Shown: positions 7,694 through 16,816 of the stretch, piece after piece
Layout of the letters: each line of letters begins with the position of its first letter
Position numbering within the stretch: position 1 is the stretch's first letter
NCBI GenBank assembly: GCA_963724385.1
Contig: CAVRUJ010000002.1
Span: 1,240,001-1,304,000, forward strand
DNA length: 64,000 nucleotides
Direction: 5' to 3'
Origin: DASXQK01 sp963724385
Lineage (GTDB): Bacteria; Pseudomonadota; Alphaproteobacteria; Dongiales; Dongiaceae
Notes under the pieces: model-generated
What the model saw: only the letters and a program-made list of their open reading frames with translations
Told to the model about the DNA's origin: nothing
Database searches by the model: none
Made by a program: the position numbers and the translations under genes

Positions 7694-8300
7694 CCGGTCC
7701 AGCAAATAGATCCAGTTTTCCCTCAACTTCTTGATGCCCTCTCGGTCGAGCGTCGCGGTCCGCGTTCCAAGCTCACTTCTCGGGTTCTTGCGAAAGTCAG
7801 TCACCTGGACCCGATGGAGATAAACTTCGGTAAATGTCATTGGCCGGCGGTCGACGGCGGGCTCGGTCTTATTGTCGACGCGATAGACGAATACGCACAT
7901 CCACTGATCACGCGCACCATGGGTGTCGACTGCGCCTCCCGGCTTCCTGGTCGTCTTGATCTCCACCCCTTGAGTCCCGGACTTGACGGCGTTGCTCGGA
8001 TACTTCCCCCTTACGATCAAGTCGGGATGGCCGTTCGGATAGTTGTTCGGAACGAGCGATCGCGACTGCTTACCCATACTCGCCGTCAACATATCCGAAA
8101 TCGTTCCGGACATATTTGCCGGCCTCAGCATGTCGTCCAGCCGCTGCAGCCCACGGGACATCAAATGCGTATCGACATCGGCGAAGAAATCGTAGAACGT
8201 CCTGCATGGCGATCTCGAAGTCGCCAATGCGCAACTGGAATGGCAGCTCTGCCCTCGGATTGAAGGCTTCCCGCGCAACAACATTCTTGGCGATGGGCAC
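7673..8300 (-). pseudogene. type II restriction endonuclease, PD-(D/E)XK-like, single-base frameshift
   Basis: Predicted partner endonuclease of the methyltransferase. It is encoded in two overlapping frames. The 5' part runs from a GTG at 8300 (MPIAKNVVAREAFNPRAELP and on to FEIAMQDV). The 3' part continues as YDFFADVDTHLMSRGLQRLD to the stop at 7673. Removing one base near 8195 joins them into a smooth 208-residue protein. In that joined protein GHPDL (D93) and GVEIKTT (E113, K115) form a PD-(D/E)XK-like active site. The break falls before the catalytic core, so the unrepaired gene should be inactive. The cause may be a real mutation, recoding or an assembly error. No slippery run is visible at the site. 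The family could not be named. Confidence 0.75.
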
Positions 8301-8317
8301 TAAGCGCTCACCCCGCC

Positions 8318-9175
8318 TCAGTGCCGCATGCTAGGCAGCACGAGCCTTTCGATCCAGTTGCGCACTTCGGCCAGGCGCACGTCCTCGTTCATGACGTCGT
8401 CGTCGATGCCAAGGAGCCAGGCGACGTCCTTGCGGCTCGGGTCCTGGTGCAGCACTTCGAGAAGGTCGACATAACGCTCCCCCGCTTCGCGGTCCTTGAA
8501 GAAGCCGAGTGAGACCAGCTTCGGGATCCGGCACCAGGTGAGGCGCGCCAGCTCGTGAAGATCGTATTCCGGATGGTATTGCAGGCCCCAGAACTGGCCG
8601 CCCTTGTGGCTGACAGCAACGGCCTGGATATGGGTGAAGGCGTTGGAGGCGAGCAGGACCGCGCCCGGCGGCAAGTGGGTGATCTCGTCGACATGGCTGA
8701 TGAAGCCGTCGAACACGGCGCTCTTACCGAAATAGAGGGGATGGCCGCGGCCCTCGGGCGTCAGCGCGATCTTGCGCCCGATTCCCATCTCGCGCCCGCG
8801 CGGGTTGGCGCGCACGATGCCGCCGGCGGCGACCACGGCCATCTGTGCCGCCCAGCAGCTGCCGAAGCTCGGCACCTTGGATTCATAGGCCGCCTTGGCA
8901 AGCTCGATCTGCGGCCCGACCCGGGGATCGTCCTCGTAGATGGTGAGGCTGCAGCCCGTCCAGGCGATGCCGTCGTACTGTTCGAGCGCAGCGCCCCTGG
9001 GCAGGCTCTTTCCCGGATCGGCCGGATGGACCACGTCGCAGACCGCACCCGGCAGGCATTTCTTCAGCATGCGCACATAGAGGTCGCCCGCGGCCGAGGC
9101 CCCGCCGGCGGCGAGCTCGTCCCGCGCCGCCTTGTGATAGCCGTCGATCACCAGGAACCGCGCCGCTTCGCCCAT
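8318..9175 (-). CDS. class I glutamine amidotransferase-like protein
   Basis: A 285-residue GATase1 domain unlike the one at 1621. The nucleophile is C107 in VPSFGSCWAAQMAV, completed by H201 and E203 in GLQYHPEYD. The C-terminal 80 residues beyond the triad are an extension of unknown role. The ATG at 9175 (MGEAARFLVIDGYH) begins at the first strand of the fold and is preferred over the open frame upstream. It lies 70 bases downstream of an unknown gene and a thiamine-diphosphate enzyme on the same strand, and may act with them. Substrate unknown. Confidence 0.8.
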   Translation of the reverse strand: MGEAARFLVIDGYHKAARDELAAGGASAAGDLYVRMLKKCLPGAVCDVVHPADPGKSLPRGAALEQYDGIAWTGCSLTIYEDDPRVGPQIELAKAAYESKVPSFGSCWAAQMAVVAAGGIVRANPRGREMGIGRKIALTPEGRGHPLYFGKSAVFDGFISHVDEITHLPPGAVLLASNAFTHIQAVAVSHKGGQFWGLQYHPEYDLHELARLTWCRIPKLVSLGFFKDREAGERYVDLLEVLHQDPSRKDVAWLLGIDDDVMNEDVRLAEVRNWIERLVLPSMRH

Positions 9176-9245
9176 CGCCCGCCTCCTTCGTTTGCGCGCC
9201 GCGCAGTCTAGCTCCGGTGCCGCGCGACGCAAGCCAAGCCGGCCG

Positions 9246-9845
9246 TCAGAGAACCTCGCGCCCGAACCAACGGTAGATGCCGACATCGGTCGGCCGCAGG
9301 GGATCCTCGTCGTCGCGCGCGCGCTCGAAGGGCTCGAGGGCGGCATAGTCGGCGAAGCTCCAGACAGCGATCCCCCCCGGCCCGGGCCCGAGCCGGCCGA
9401 TCCGGCGCATGACGAAGTTCAGCGCCGCGGTCGGCTGCGCCTCCGATCGCGCGCGATAGCGCAACAGGATCTCGTCGTTGGAAACCCGGCTGGGCGTCGG
9501 GAAATATTCGATGCAGAACAGGCCGGCGCGGTCGACGTCCGGCCCGGTCACGAGCTCGTCGTAGCAGCCACCGTGCTGCAGGTGGATGGCCCGATGGGTC
9601 GCCTTCTCGGCGTGGTCGAACTGCGCCTCGGGCGAGTTGAAATGGGCTTCCCATTCGTCCATCCGGGCCATGCCCTTGCATTGCCAGAAGGCGAGATAGC
9701 TGGGCATGGGCCCAAGCCGCATGGTCCGCCCGAAGCTTCCGACCAGCGCATCCTCGGCGGCGGTCCAGGAGGATTGGTCGCCCAGCTGGCGGAAGATCTC
9801 CAGCGGCATGAAGCGGTCGCGCTCGATGTATTCGACATAGATCAT
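9246..9845 (-). CDS. conserved-looking protein of unknown function, translationally coupled to the thiamine-diphosphate enzyme
   Basis: Not recognised. The 199-residue soluble protein has no signal peptide, membrane segment or cysteine motif. It appears to be made of two similar halves starting MIYVEYIERDRFMPLEIFRQ and LFCIEYFPTPSRVSNDEIL, with aromatic-rich strands (YLAFWQCKGM, GIAVWSFADY). This resembles a tandem dimeric alpha/beta-barrel (ferredoxin-like) fold. Its ATG overlaps the stop of the upstream thiamine-diphosphate enzyme by four bases, so the two products are probably made together and act in one pathway. Confidence 0.7.
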   Translation of the reverse strand: MIYVEYIERDRFMPLEIFRQLGDQSSWTAAEDALVGSFGRTMRLGPMPSYLAFWQCKGMARMDEWEAHFNSPEAQFDHAEKATHRAIHLQHGGCYDELVTGPDVDRAGLFCIEYFPTPSRVSNDEILLRYRARSEAQPTAALNFVMRRIGRLGPGPGGIAVWSFADYAALEPFERARDDEDPLRPTDVGIYRWFGREVL

Positions 9846-11605
9846 CGTTGGCCCTCCGGGAGTGGCGCGCGCCGCCCGATGGTTTTGTTCTCGAACAAGG
9901 TGATGGGCGGATAGGCGTCGGGATCGACCATCGCGTCGATGACCGTGCTGCCCGGACCCTCGACTGCGCGTCTGAGCGCGCTGGCGTAATCGCCGGGCTC
10001 CGTTACCGTCACGCCCGCTAGGCCGCAGGCGCGCGCGATGGCCGCGTGATCGACCGGGGTGAAATCCACCGCCGAGGTATGGGCGCCGAAGAGGGCGTCT
10101 TCGGCATGGCTCTGATAGCCGAGGCTCTGGTTGTTCAATACCGTCACGACGACGTCGATGCCGTGGCGCCGCGCGGTCTCGAGCTCCGACCAGACATGGG
10201 CGAAGCCCCCATCGCCCACCAGGCAGAAGACCCGCCGGTCGGGGGCGGCGAGCTTGGCGCCCAGCGCCATGGGCAGGCCCCAGCCGAGGCCGGCCATGCC
10301 GCGCGGCGCCAGGAATCGCATGCCGGGGCGCAAGGCGGTCAGGTAGTTCGTGGTCCAGATCGAGGCGTAGCTGGCGTCGGCGACGACGATGTCCTCCGGC
10401 GTGAGCAGCTTCGCCAAATCGCCCATCAGGCGCTCGGGCCTGAGCGGCTTGGCGGAAGAACCCGTGAGCGGCGCGGCCTCCGCCTGATGGCGGACGCGCC
10501 CGGCGGCGATGCGCGCCTGGACGTTTGGACGCCAGGCCCTGCGTGTGGCGAGATCGCGGTCCAGCAGCGCGCGGGTCAGGGATGCCAATGTCAGCTTGGC
10601 GTCGCCGACGAGCCGCAGCGCCTCGTAGTTGCGGCCGACCTCGGCGCCGTCGATGTCGAGATGGATGAAGCGGGCGCCGCGCGGCAGCAGGGTCCAGGAG
10701 TCGGTGCCGTTCTGGTTGGTCCGGTTGCCCACCAGCAGGATCGCGTCGGCCTTGTCAATCAACGCCCGCTGGTGGCGCGCCATGCCGCCCGGCCCCATGA
10801 AATAGCCGATGACGCCCAAGGACAGGGGATGGCGCTCGTCGACGACGCCCTTGCCCATGGTCGTGGTGGCAACCGGCAGAGAAGCCTTTTCCTGCAGCTC
10901 CGCCAGCTCGGCCGCCGCGTCGGAGAGATGCACGCCGCCGCCGGCGACAACGAGCGGACGCTCCGCCGCCGCCAGCAGATCGGCGGCGGCCTCGATCTGC
11001 GCCGGGTCGGCCAGGACCCGGTCGAGAGGATAGCGGCCGAGGTTGGCGCCGCGGCCGGAGCCGGGCGCCGCTGATACGCCGATCAGGTCATAGGGGCAGA
11101 GCAGCACTGCCGGTCCCGGCCTTCCGCTGGTCGCGGCGGCGAAGGCCATGTCCATGTAGTCCTCGATCCGATCGGCCGTGTGGATGCGGCGAATCCACTT
11201 GCAGCAACCGGCGAAGAGCTTCAGGTGATCCAGCTCCTGGAAGGCGTTGCGGTCGAAATTGCCAAGCGAGACATCCTGAACCAAGGCCACGAGCGGAACG
11301 GAGGCGGTGAGGGCCTCGGCGAGCGGGGCCACCAGCAATGTCGCCGCCGGCCCGTTCTGGGCGGTAACGACACCCACTCTATGAGAGATGCGCGCGTAGC
11401 CGTCGGCCATGGCAGCACCGGCGTTCTCGGTGCGATAGCCGATCTGGGCGATGCCGAACGCCGGTGCGGCCAGATGGATCAGCGAAGGGATCGACTGGCC
11501 GAAGACCATTTCCACGCCATGGCGCTTCAGCGAGGCGGCGAACAACTGGGCCGCCGACAGATTGCCGGGCGCCGATCGGCCGGAATCCCTTGCGTCCCTG
11601 CTCAT
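9842..11605 (-). CDS. thiamine-diphosphate-dependent enzyme, acetolactate synthase large-subunit family
   Basis: A 587-residue enzyme of the acetolactate synthase / benzoylformate decarboxylase superfamily with Pyr, central and PP domains in order. The cofactor-activating glutamate is E60 in YRTENAGAAMADGYA. The PP domain has the thiamine-diphosphate/Mg site GDGGF followed by VLNNQSLGYQ. Despite the family name it is probably not the biosynthetic IlvB: no small subunit is nearby and the neighbours are an unknown protein and an amidotransferase. A decarboxylase or carboligase in a catabolic route is the best guess. The ATG is at 11605, 88 bases after an MFS transporter gene. Confidence 0.83.
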   Translation of the reverse strand: MSRDARDSGRSAPGNLSAAQLFAASLKRHGVEMVFGQSIPSLIHLAAPAFGIAQIGYRTENAGAAMADGYARISHRVGVVTAQNGPAATLLVAPLAEALTASVPLVALVQDVSLGNFDRNAFQELDHLKLFAGCCKWIRRIHTADRIEDYMDMAFAAATSGRPGPAVLLCPYDLIGVSAAPGSGRGANLGRYPLDRVLADPAQIEAAADLLAAAERPLVVAGGGVHLSDAAAELAELQEKASLPVATTTMGKGVVDERHPLSLGVIGYFMGPGGMARHQRALIDKADAILLVGNRTNQNGTDSWTLLPRGARFIHLDIDGAEVGRNYEALRLVGDAKLTLASLTRALLDRDLATRRAWRPNVQARIAAGRVRHQAEAAPLTGSSAKPLRPERLMGDLAKLLTPEDIVVADASYASIWTTNYLTALRPGMRFLAPRGMAGLGWGLPMALGAKLAAPDRRVFCLVGDGGFAHVWSELETARRHGIDVVVTVLNNQSLGYQSHAEDALFGAHTSAVDFTPVDHAAIARACGLAGVTVTEPGDYASALRRAVEGPGSTVIDAMVDPDAYPPITLFENKTIGRRAPLPEGQR

Positions 11606-11693
11606 GGCTTCGCTGCGGTCCGCTCGCCTGCCATGGCGATTGCTAACACGGAAAACCGAATTCAGGAACGACCTGGCCTCGCGCGCGGCAGTC

Positions 11694-12929
11694 TCACTCG
11701 GCCCTCACCGATTCCATCCTGTCGACCCGGCGCAAGGAGGGGAACAGGACCGACCAGAGCAAGGCTACGACGAGGGTGAGGCTTCCCCCTGTCAGAACCG
11801 CGAGCACTGGTCCCAGCAGCGCGGCCCCGCTTCCCGCCACGAAGGCGCCCAGCTCATTGGAGGCGCCGATGAACACCGCCTCGATCGCGACCACCCGGCC
11901 GCGCAGCGCATCGGGGGTGGCGAGCGGCACGACCGAACCGCGAACATAGACGCTGACATTGTCCGCCATTCCCAGAATCGCGAGGATAGCGAAGGAAAAC
12001 CAGTATTGCGTGGAAAGCCCGAAGGCGATGGCCATCACGCCAAAAACGCCGACGGCGAGGAAGAGCCGTGGCCCGACATGGCGCTTCAGCGGCCATTGGG
12101 TCAGAAGCACGGCTGTCGCCACCGCACCCAGGCCGGGGGCGCTGCGCAGGATTCCCAGGCCCGCTGGACCTACATGCAGGATGTCCTTGGCATAGACCGG
12201 CAACAGGGCGGCGGCACCGCTGAACAGCACGGCGAAGAGATCGAGCGAAATGGCACCCAGCAGCAGCTTGTGGCGGAAAATGAGGGCGACACCGGCCAGG
12301 AGCGATACCAGATCCGGCCGCTCGCTCGTCGCCGTTGGAGGGCGCGGCGTGATCGCCAGGGTCGACAAGGCCGCCGACAGCAGCGCCGTCGCGGTCACGC
12401 CATAGACCGCCGCGGGGTCCAGGGCATAGAGCACGCCGCCCAGCGCCGGGCCGCCGATGGTTGCCACCTGCCAGGAAATGGACGACCAGGCAACCGCGCT
12501 GGGGAAATGCCCGGCCGGCATCAGGTTCGGCATCATCGCCCGCTGGGCCGGGGTGGAAAAGGCGCGCACCAATCCGAACGCAAAGGCGACGCTCAAGATG
12601 CCGAACACCGAGATCCTGTGCAGCAGGATCATCAACACCAGGGAGAGCGCCGCCACTGCCTCGGCCAGGAGCCCCAATGCGACGATGCGCCGCCGGTCGA
12701 ATCGGTCGGCGATATGGCCGGTCACGAGCGCGAGGCAGAAGGGCGGCAGGAACTCCATCAGGCCGACCAGGCCGAGCTTGAAGGGGCTGCCGGTCAGGTC
12801 GTAGATCTGCCAGCCCAGCGCCACGGCCTGCATGGCGAGCGCCATAGTGGCGAGGAAATTGGCCGCCAGGAAGCACTTGAAATCTCGATTGCGCAGGGCC
12901 GCGAGGCCGGCGGCAGCGGCGAATCCCAT
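11694..12929 (-). CDS. major facilitator superfamily transporter (EntS/MFS_3-like)
   Basis: Inner-membrane transporter of 411 residues with about 12 hydrophobic helices. The loop between helices 2 and 3 carries the MFS signature GHIADRFDRRRIV. The N-terminal pattern (RNRDFKCFLAANFLATMALAMQ) is typical of the MFS_3/EntS exporter group, which exports siderophores or drugs. Substrate cannot be assigned. It lies 14 bases after the HAD hydrolase stop and upstream of the thiamine-diphosphate enzyme on the same strand, so it may export a product of that unit. Confidence 0.85.
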   Translation of the reverse strand: MGFAAAAGLAALRNRDFKCFLAANFLATMALAMQAVALGWQIYDLTGSPFKLGLVGLMEFLPPFCLALVTGHIADRFDRRRIVALGLLAEAVAALSLVLMILLHRISVFGILSVAFAFGLVRAFSTPAQRAMMPNLMPAGHFPSAVAWSSISWQVATIGGPALGGVLYALDPAAVYGVTATALLSAALSTLAITPRPPTATSERPDLVSLLAGVALIFRHKLLLGAISLDLFAVLFSGAAALLPVYAKDILHVGPAGLGILRSAPGLGAVATAVLLTQWPLKRHVGPRLFLAVGVFGVMAIAFGLSTQYWFSFAILAILGMADNVSVYVRGSVVPLATPDALRGRVVAIEAVFIGASNELGAFVAGSGAALLGPVLAVLTGGSLTLVVALLWSVLFPSLRRVDRMESVRAE

Positions 12930-12943
12930 CCGCTAGTCCCGGA

Positions 12944-13702
12944 TCAGCCCGCCAGCCGGTCGATCGCTCCCGGCAGCTCGGCGTGGCGCTCGCAGATCGC
13001 CTCGGCGGTCGTCTTGGCCCGATCGACGGAGCGGGTGCCGACGAACAGGATCGCCTTCATGCCCAGCTTCTGCGGCCCCTTGACGTCGTTGTGGTCGCGG
13101 TCGCCGACATGGACCATCTCATCGATGTCCACCCCCATCTGGCGGGCCGCCAATTCGAACATGGAGCGGTGCGGCTTGGAATGTCCGACCTCGTCGGAAA
13201 AGGCGAAACCGTCGAAATGGCGGGCGAGGTCATAGCTTTCCAGCAGCCGGCGCAGGCAGCGCGCCGGCGAGACGATGGCGTCGGAGACGATGCAGGTGCG
13301 GTAGCGCTTGTGGATTTCGGCCAGGGCATCGCCGATGCCGGGGATGAGGTCGGGGCGGACCTCGATCTCCATCTCCTCATGCCGGCGCACGACCTCGGCG
13401 AAGTCTCCCGCCGGCAGGGTTCGCCCAAGGCCCTTCAATGCCACCTCCAACCGCTCGCCGATCCGCCAGGTGACATGCTGGTCGTGCCAGACCTTATTGA
13501 AGGCGGCGTCAGCCACGTCATAGGCCAGCGTCACCTCCGCCTCGCCTATGGGCTTCTGGCGGTTGAGCGCCTCCCAGAGCAAGTGCCGGCGTTCGGCCTT
13601 CTTGCTGCGCAGGCCCTGGGCCTTGCGCTTGGGCTCGTCGGAATCGTCATGCACGATGGTGTCCCAGAGGTCGAAAGTGACGGCCTTGATCTTGCGGCTC
13701 AC
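12944..13702 (-). CDS. HAD-superfamily hydrolase
   Basis: Haloacid-dehalogenase-type phosphatase of 252 residues. Motif I is VTFDLWDTIV (nucleophile and acid aspartates), motif II lies in the CIVSDAIVSPAR strand, motif III is the lysine in GHSKPHRSMF, and motif IV is VHVGDRDHNDVKG. A GTG start at 13702 is chosen because AGGAG lies seven bases upstream and the family N-terminus (MSRKIKAVTFDLWDT) begins there; the longer frame has no ribosome site and is proline-rich. The insertion between motifs I and II is helical (C1 cap). Substrate unknown. Confidence 0.82.
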   Translation of the reverse strand: MSRKIKAVTFDLWDTIVHDDSDEPKRKAQGLRSKKAERRHLLWEALNRQKPIGEAEVTLAYDVADAAFNKVWHDQHVTWRIGERLEVALKGLGRTLPAGDFAEVVRRHEEMEIEVRPDLIPGIGDALAEIHKRYRTCIVSDAIVSPARCLRRLLESYDLARHFDGFAFSDEVGHSKPHRSMFELAARQMGVDIDEMVHVGDRDHNDVKGPQKLGMKAILFVGTRSVDRAKTTAEAICERHAELPGAIDRLAG

Positions 13703-13848
13703 ACGAGGGCTCCTGAGGGGAGGGCAGAAAAAAGCGGGAACGGCGGAAGCTAGCCTTCGGTGGTTCCGAAGGCAACGGGCCGCAGGGAACTGGCCCCTGG
13801 GGCCCCATTGCGTATATTGAGCGGCCGAAGCCCGAACCAGGAGTCTCC

Positions 13849-15681
13849 ATGCCACGCCGTCTGTTCGCCCTCACCCTCACTCTTGCCCTTACCACGCTTG
13901 CCGGGCCCGTTTTGGCGGAGAGTCCGGTTCATACCTACTATGCGCTGTCCCTCCTGGGCGAACCGAAATATCCGGCCGACTTCAAGCATTTCGACTTCGT
14001 CAATCCTGACGCGCCCAAGGGTGGCGAGATCAAGCAGGCCGCGATCGGCAGCTTCGACAGCTTCAATCCCTTCATCGTCAAAGGCAATCCGGCCGAAGGC
14101 ATCGGCGCGCTGTTCGAGACTCTGATGATTCAGTCGCCGGACGAGGCCGATACGGCCTATGGCCTGCTGGCCCAGTCGGTCGAGATTCCCGAGGACCGCA
14201 GCTGGGTCGCCTTCAATCTCAGGCCCGAGGCGCGTTTCCAGGACGGCACGCCGGTGACGGCGGAGGACGTGGTCTTCACCTTCAACATCCTCACCACCAA
14301 GGGCGATCCGCAATACGCCCTCTACTACGCCGGCGTGGCGAAGGTCGAGGCGATCGGGCCGCTCAAGGTCAAGTTCACCTTCAAGAACACGACCAACCGC
14401 GAGCTGCCGGAAATCCTGGGCCAACTGCCGGTGCTGCCGGAGCATTATTGGAAGGACAAGACGTTCGACGAGACGACCCTGGTCCCGCCGGTCGGCAGCG
14501 GACTCTACAAGGTCGATTCCTTCGAGGTCGGCCGCTACGTCTCCTACCGCCGGGATCCGAACTACTGGGGTGCCAAGCTTCCGGTCAGGATCGGCCGCGA
14601 CAATTGGGACATGATCCGCTTCGACTACTACAAGGAACCGAACGTGGCCCAGATCGCCTTCCTGGCCGGCGCCTATGATTTCAAGGAGGAGAGCAGCGCC
14701 AAGGTCTGGGCGACCGGCTACGACACGCCCGCCGTCAAGGACGGGCGCATCGTCAAGGAGCAGATTCCCTACCACATTCCCTCGGGCATGCAGTGCTTCG
14801 TGTTCAACACAAGCAAGACGATCTTCCAGGATCGCCGCGTGCGCGAGGCGCTGGGCTACGCTTTCGACTTCGAGTGGGACAACAAGAACCTGTTCTTCGG
14901 CCAGTACGTCCGCACCAAGAGCTTCTTCGACAACTCGGAGCTCGCCTCCAGCGGCTTGCCTTCGCCCGAGGAGTTGAAGATCCTCGAGCCCTTCCGTGGC
15001 AAGATCCCCGACGAGGTGTTCACCAAGCCGTTCACCTTGCCGACCACGGACGGGAGCGGCAATAACCGGGCCAATCTGCGCCAGGCCGATGCCCTGCTCA
15101 ATGCCGCCGGCTGGGTCATCAAGGATGGCAAACGAGTCGACGAGAAGACCGGCGAGGCGCTCAGCTTCGAGATCCTGCTGGACAATCCCCTGTTCGAACG
15201 GGTCGCCCTGCCCTTCGCCCAGAGTCTCAAGCGCCTGGGGGTGGATGCTCGGGTCCGCACGGTCGATTCATCGCAGTACGTGCAGCGCACCGAAACGTTC
15301 GACTACGACATGGTTGTTGGCGGATTCGGGGAATCCCTTTCCCCCGGCAACGAGCAGCGCTTTTTCTGGGGCTCCGCCGCCGCCGATACGCCGGGCAGTC
15401 CCAATTTGGCCCGCATCAAGAATCCGGCGATCGACGCCCTGATCGAGGAGCTCGTCGCGGCGCCGGATCGCCAGCAGCTGGTCTACCGAACCCGGGCCCT
15501 CGACCGTGTGCTGCTGTGGAACTATTACGTCATCCCCCACTTCCACCTCGGCGCCTACCGGATCGCCTATTGGAACCGCTTCAGCCGGCCGGCGGTGATG
15601 CCCAAATACGATCTGGGCTTCGATACCTGGTGGATCGATCCGGCGAAGGACAAGGCCCTGGCGGCGCGCGGCCGGAGCTGA
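13849..15681 (+). CDS. yejA: periplasmic oligopeptide-binding protein of the Yej transporter
   Basis: Solute-binding protein of an ABC importer for oligopeptides and, in E. coli, microcin C. It is 610 residues long with a signal peptide (MPRRLFALTLTLALTTLAGPVLA, cleavage after about residue 23). The cluster-5 binding-protein pattern is clear: YALSLLGEPKYPADFKHFDF, then NPDAPKGGEIK, and the FNPFIVKG segment typical of YejA. The ATG at 13849 follows CAGGAG. It is the first gene of yejABEF and its upstream region is shared with the divergent HAD gene. Annotation by order and motif is firm; the natural ligand is not known. Confidence 0.9.
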   Translation: MPRRLFALTLTLALTTLAGPVLAESPVHTYYALSLLGEPKYPADFKHFDFVNPDAPKGGEIKQAAIGSFDSFNPFIVKGNPAEGIGALFETLMIQSPDEADTAYGLLAQSVEIPEDRSWVAFNLRPEARFQDGTPVTAEDVVFTFNILTTKGDPQYALYYAGVAKVEAIGPLKVKFTFKNTTNRELPEILGQLPVLPEHYWKDKTFDETTLVPPVGSGLYKVDSFEVGRYVSYRRDPNYWGAKLPVRIGRDNWDMIRFDYYKEPNVAQIAFLAGAYDFKEESSAKVWATGYDTPAVKDGRIVKEQIPYHIPSGMQCFVFNTSKTIFQDRRVREALGYAFDFEWDNKNLFFGQYVRTKSFFDNSELASSGLPSPEELKILEPFRGKIPDEVFTKPFTLPTTDGSGNNRANLRQADALLNAAGWVIKDGKRVDEKTGEALSFEILLDNPLFERVALPFAQSLKRLGVDARVRTVDSSQYVQRTETFDYDMVVGGFGESLSPGNEQRFFWGSAAADTPGSPNLARIKNPAIDALIEELVAAPDRQQLVYRTRALDRVLLWNYYVIPHFHLGAYRIAYWNRFSRPAVMPKYDLGFDTWWIDPAKDKALAARGRS

Positions 15682-15706
15682 CCGCCGGAAGGGGCTTCAC
15701 CAACCG

Positions 15707-16816
15707 ATGCTCGCCTACCTGCTTCGCCGCCTGCTGCTCATCGTGCCGACCCTGCTCGGCATCATGACCCTCAACTTCTTCATCATCCAGGTGGCACCCG
15801 GCGGTCCCGTGGAGCAGCTGCTGGCCAAGCTCCAGGGCACGGCTCAGTCCGCGACCGCCAGCATCACGGGGGCCGGAAGCGAAGTGTTGGGCGGCGGGAC
15901 GGCCGCCGCCACGAGCGGCCAGAACCAGGCCGGCGCCTATCGCGGATCCCGCGGCCTCGACCCGGCCTTCATCGAGCGGATCAAGAAATATTACGGCTTC
16001 GACAAGCCGATCCTGGAGCGCTACCTCATCATGCTGCGCCACTACGCCAGCTTCGATTTCGGAAAGAGTTTCTTCCGCGATACCTCGGTGATCGATCTCG
16101 TGATCGAGAAGATGCCGGTCTCGATCTCGATCGGCCTTTGGACCACGCTCATCACCTACTTGGTCTCGATCCCGCTCGGCATCGCCAAGGCGGTGCGCGA
16201 CGGGACGCGCTTCGATTCCTGGACCACGAGCGTCGTGACTATCGGCAACGCCATTCCCGCCTTTCTCTTCGCCATCCTGCTGATCCTGCTGTTCGCCGGC
16301 GGGCGCTTCGCCCAATGGTTCCCCTTGCGCGGCCTGGTTTCGGACGACTGGGATAGCCTGTCCTGGCCAGCCCGCATCGCTGACTACTTCTGGCATATGA
16401 CGCTGCCGCTCGTCGCCATGGTGGTGGGTTCCTTTGCCACTCTCACCATGCTGACCAAGAACTCCTTCCTCGAGCAGATCAACCAGCAATACGTGATGAC
16501 GGCGCGCGCCAAGGGCCTGACCGAGCACCGGGTGCTCTACGGCCATGTCTTCCGCAACGCCATGCTGATCGTCATCGGCGGATTCCCAGCCGCCTTCATC
16601 GGCGTGCTGTTCGGTGGCGCCCTCTTGATCGAGATCATCTTCTCCCTCGACGGCCTCGGGCTGCTCGGCTACGACGCCCTGATCCAGCGCGACTATCCCG
16701 TGCTGTTCGCCAATCTCTACGTCTTCAGCCTGATCGGGCTGGTGATGAACCTGGTGGGCGACTTCACCTACACGCTCGTCGATCCGCGCATCGATTTCGA
16801 GAGCCGGGCCACATGA
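15707..16816 (+). CDS. yejB: ABC transporter permease YejB
   Basis: Inner-membrane permease of the Yej peptide importer, 369 residues. It shares the distinctive YejB features: MLAYLLRRLLLIVPTLLGIM first helix, NFFIIQVAPGGPVEQ, a Gly/Ala/Ser-rich periplasmic stretch ending in YRGSRGLDPAFIERIKKYYGFDKP, and the EAA-loop segment TARAKGLTEHRVLYGHVFRNA that docks on the ATPase. About six transmembrane helices are visible. It starts 26 bases after yejA and overlaps yejE by four bases. Confidence 0.93.
   Translation: MLAYLLRRLLLIVPTLLGIMTLNFFIIQVAPGGPVEQLLAKLQGTAQSATASITGAGSEVLGGGTAAATSGQNQAGAYRGSRGLDPAFIERIKKYYGFDKPILERYLIMLRHYASFDFGKSFFRDTSVIDLVIEKMPVSISIGLWTTLITYLVSIPLGIAKAVRDGTRFDSWTTSVVTIGNAIPAFLFAILLILLFAGGRFAQWFPLRGLVSDDWDSLSWPARIADYFWHMTLPLVAMVVGSFATLTMLTKNSFLEQINQQYVMTARAKGLTEHRVLYGHVFRNAMLIVIGGFPAAFIGVLFGGALLIEIIFSLDGLGLLGYDALIQRDYPVLFANLYVFSLIGLVMNLVGDFTYTLVDPRIDFESRAT

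Noticed and set aside
8321..9211. Plus-strand frames over the second amidotransferase
   Set aside because: Shadow of the minus-strand gene, which has an intact Cys-His-Glu triad.
15840..15950. Gly/Ala/Ser-rich stretch in YejB as an insertion
   Set aside because: E. coli-type YejB proteins have a similar low-complexity loop before the YRGxRGLDP segment, so it is a normal feature.
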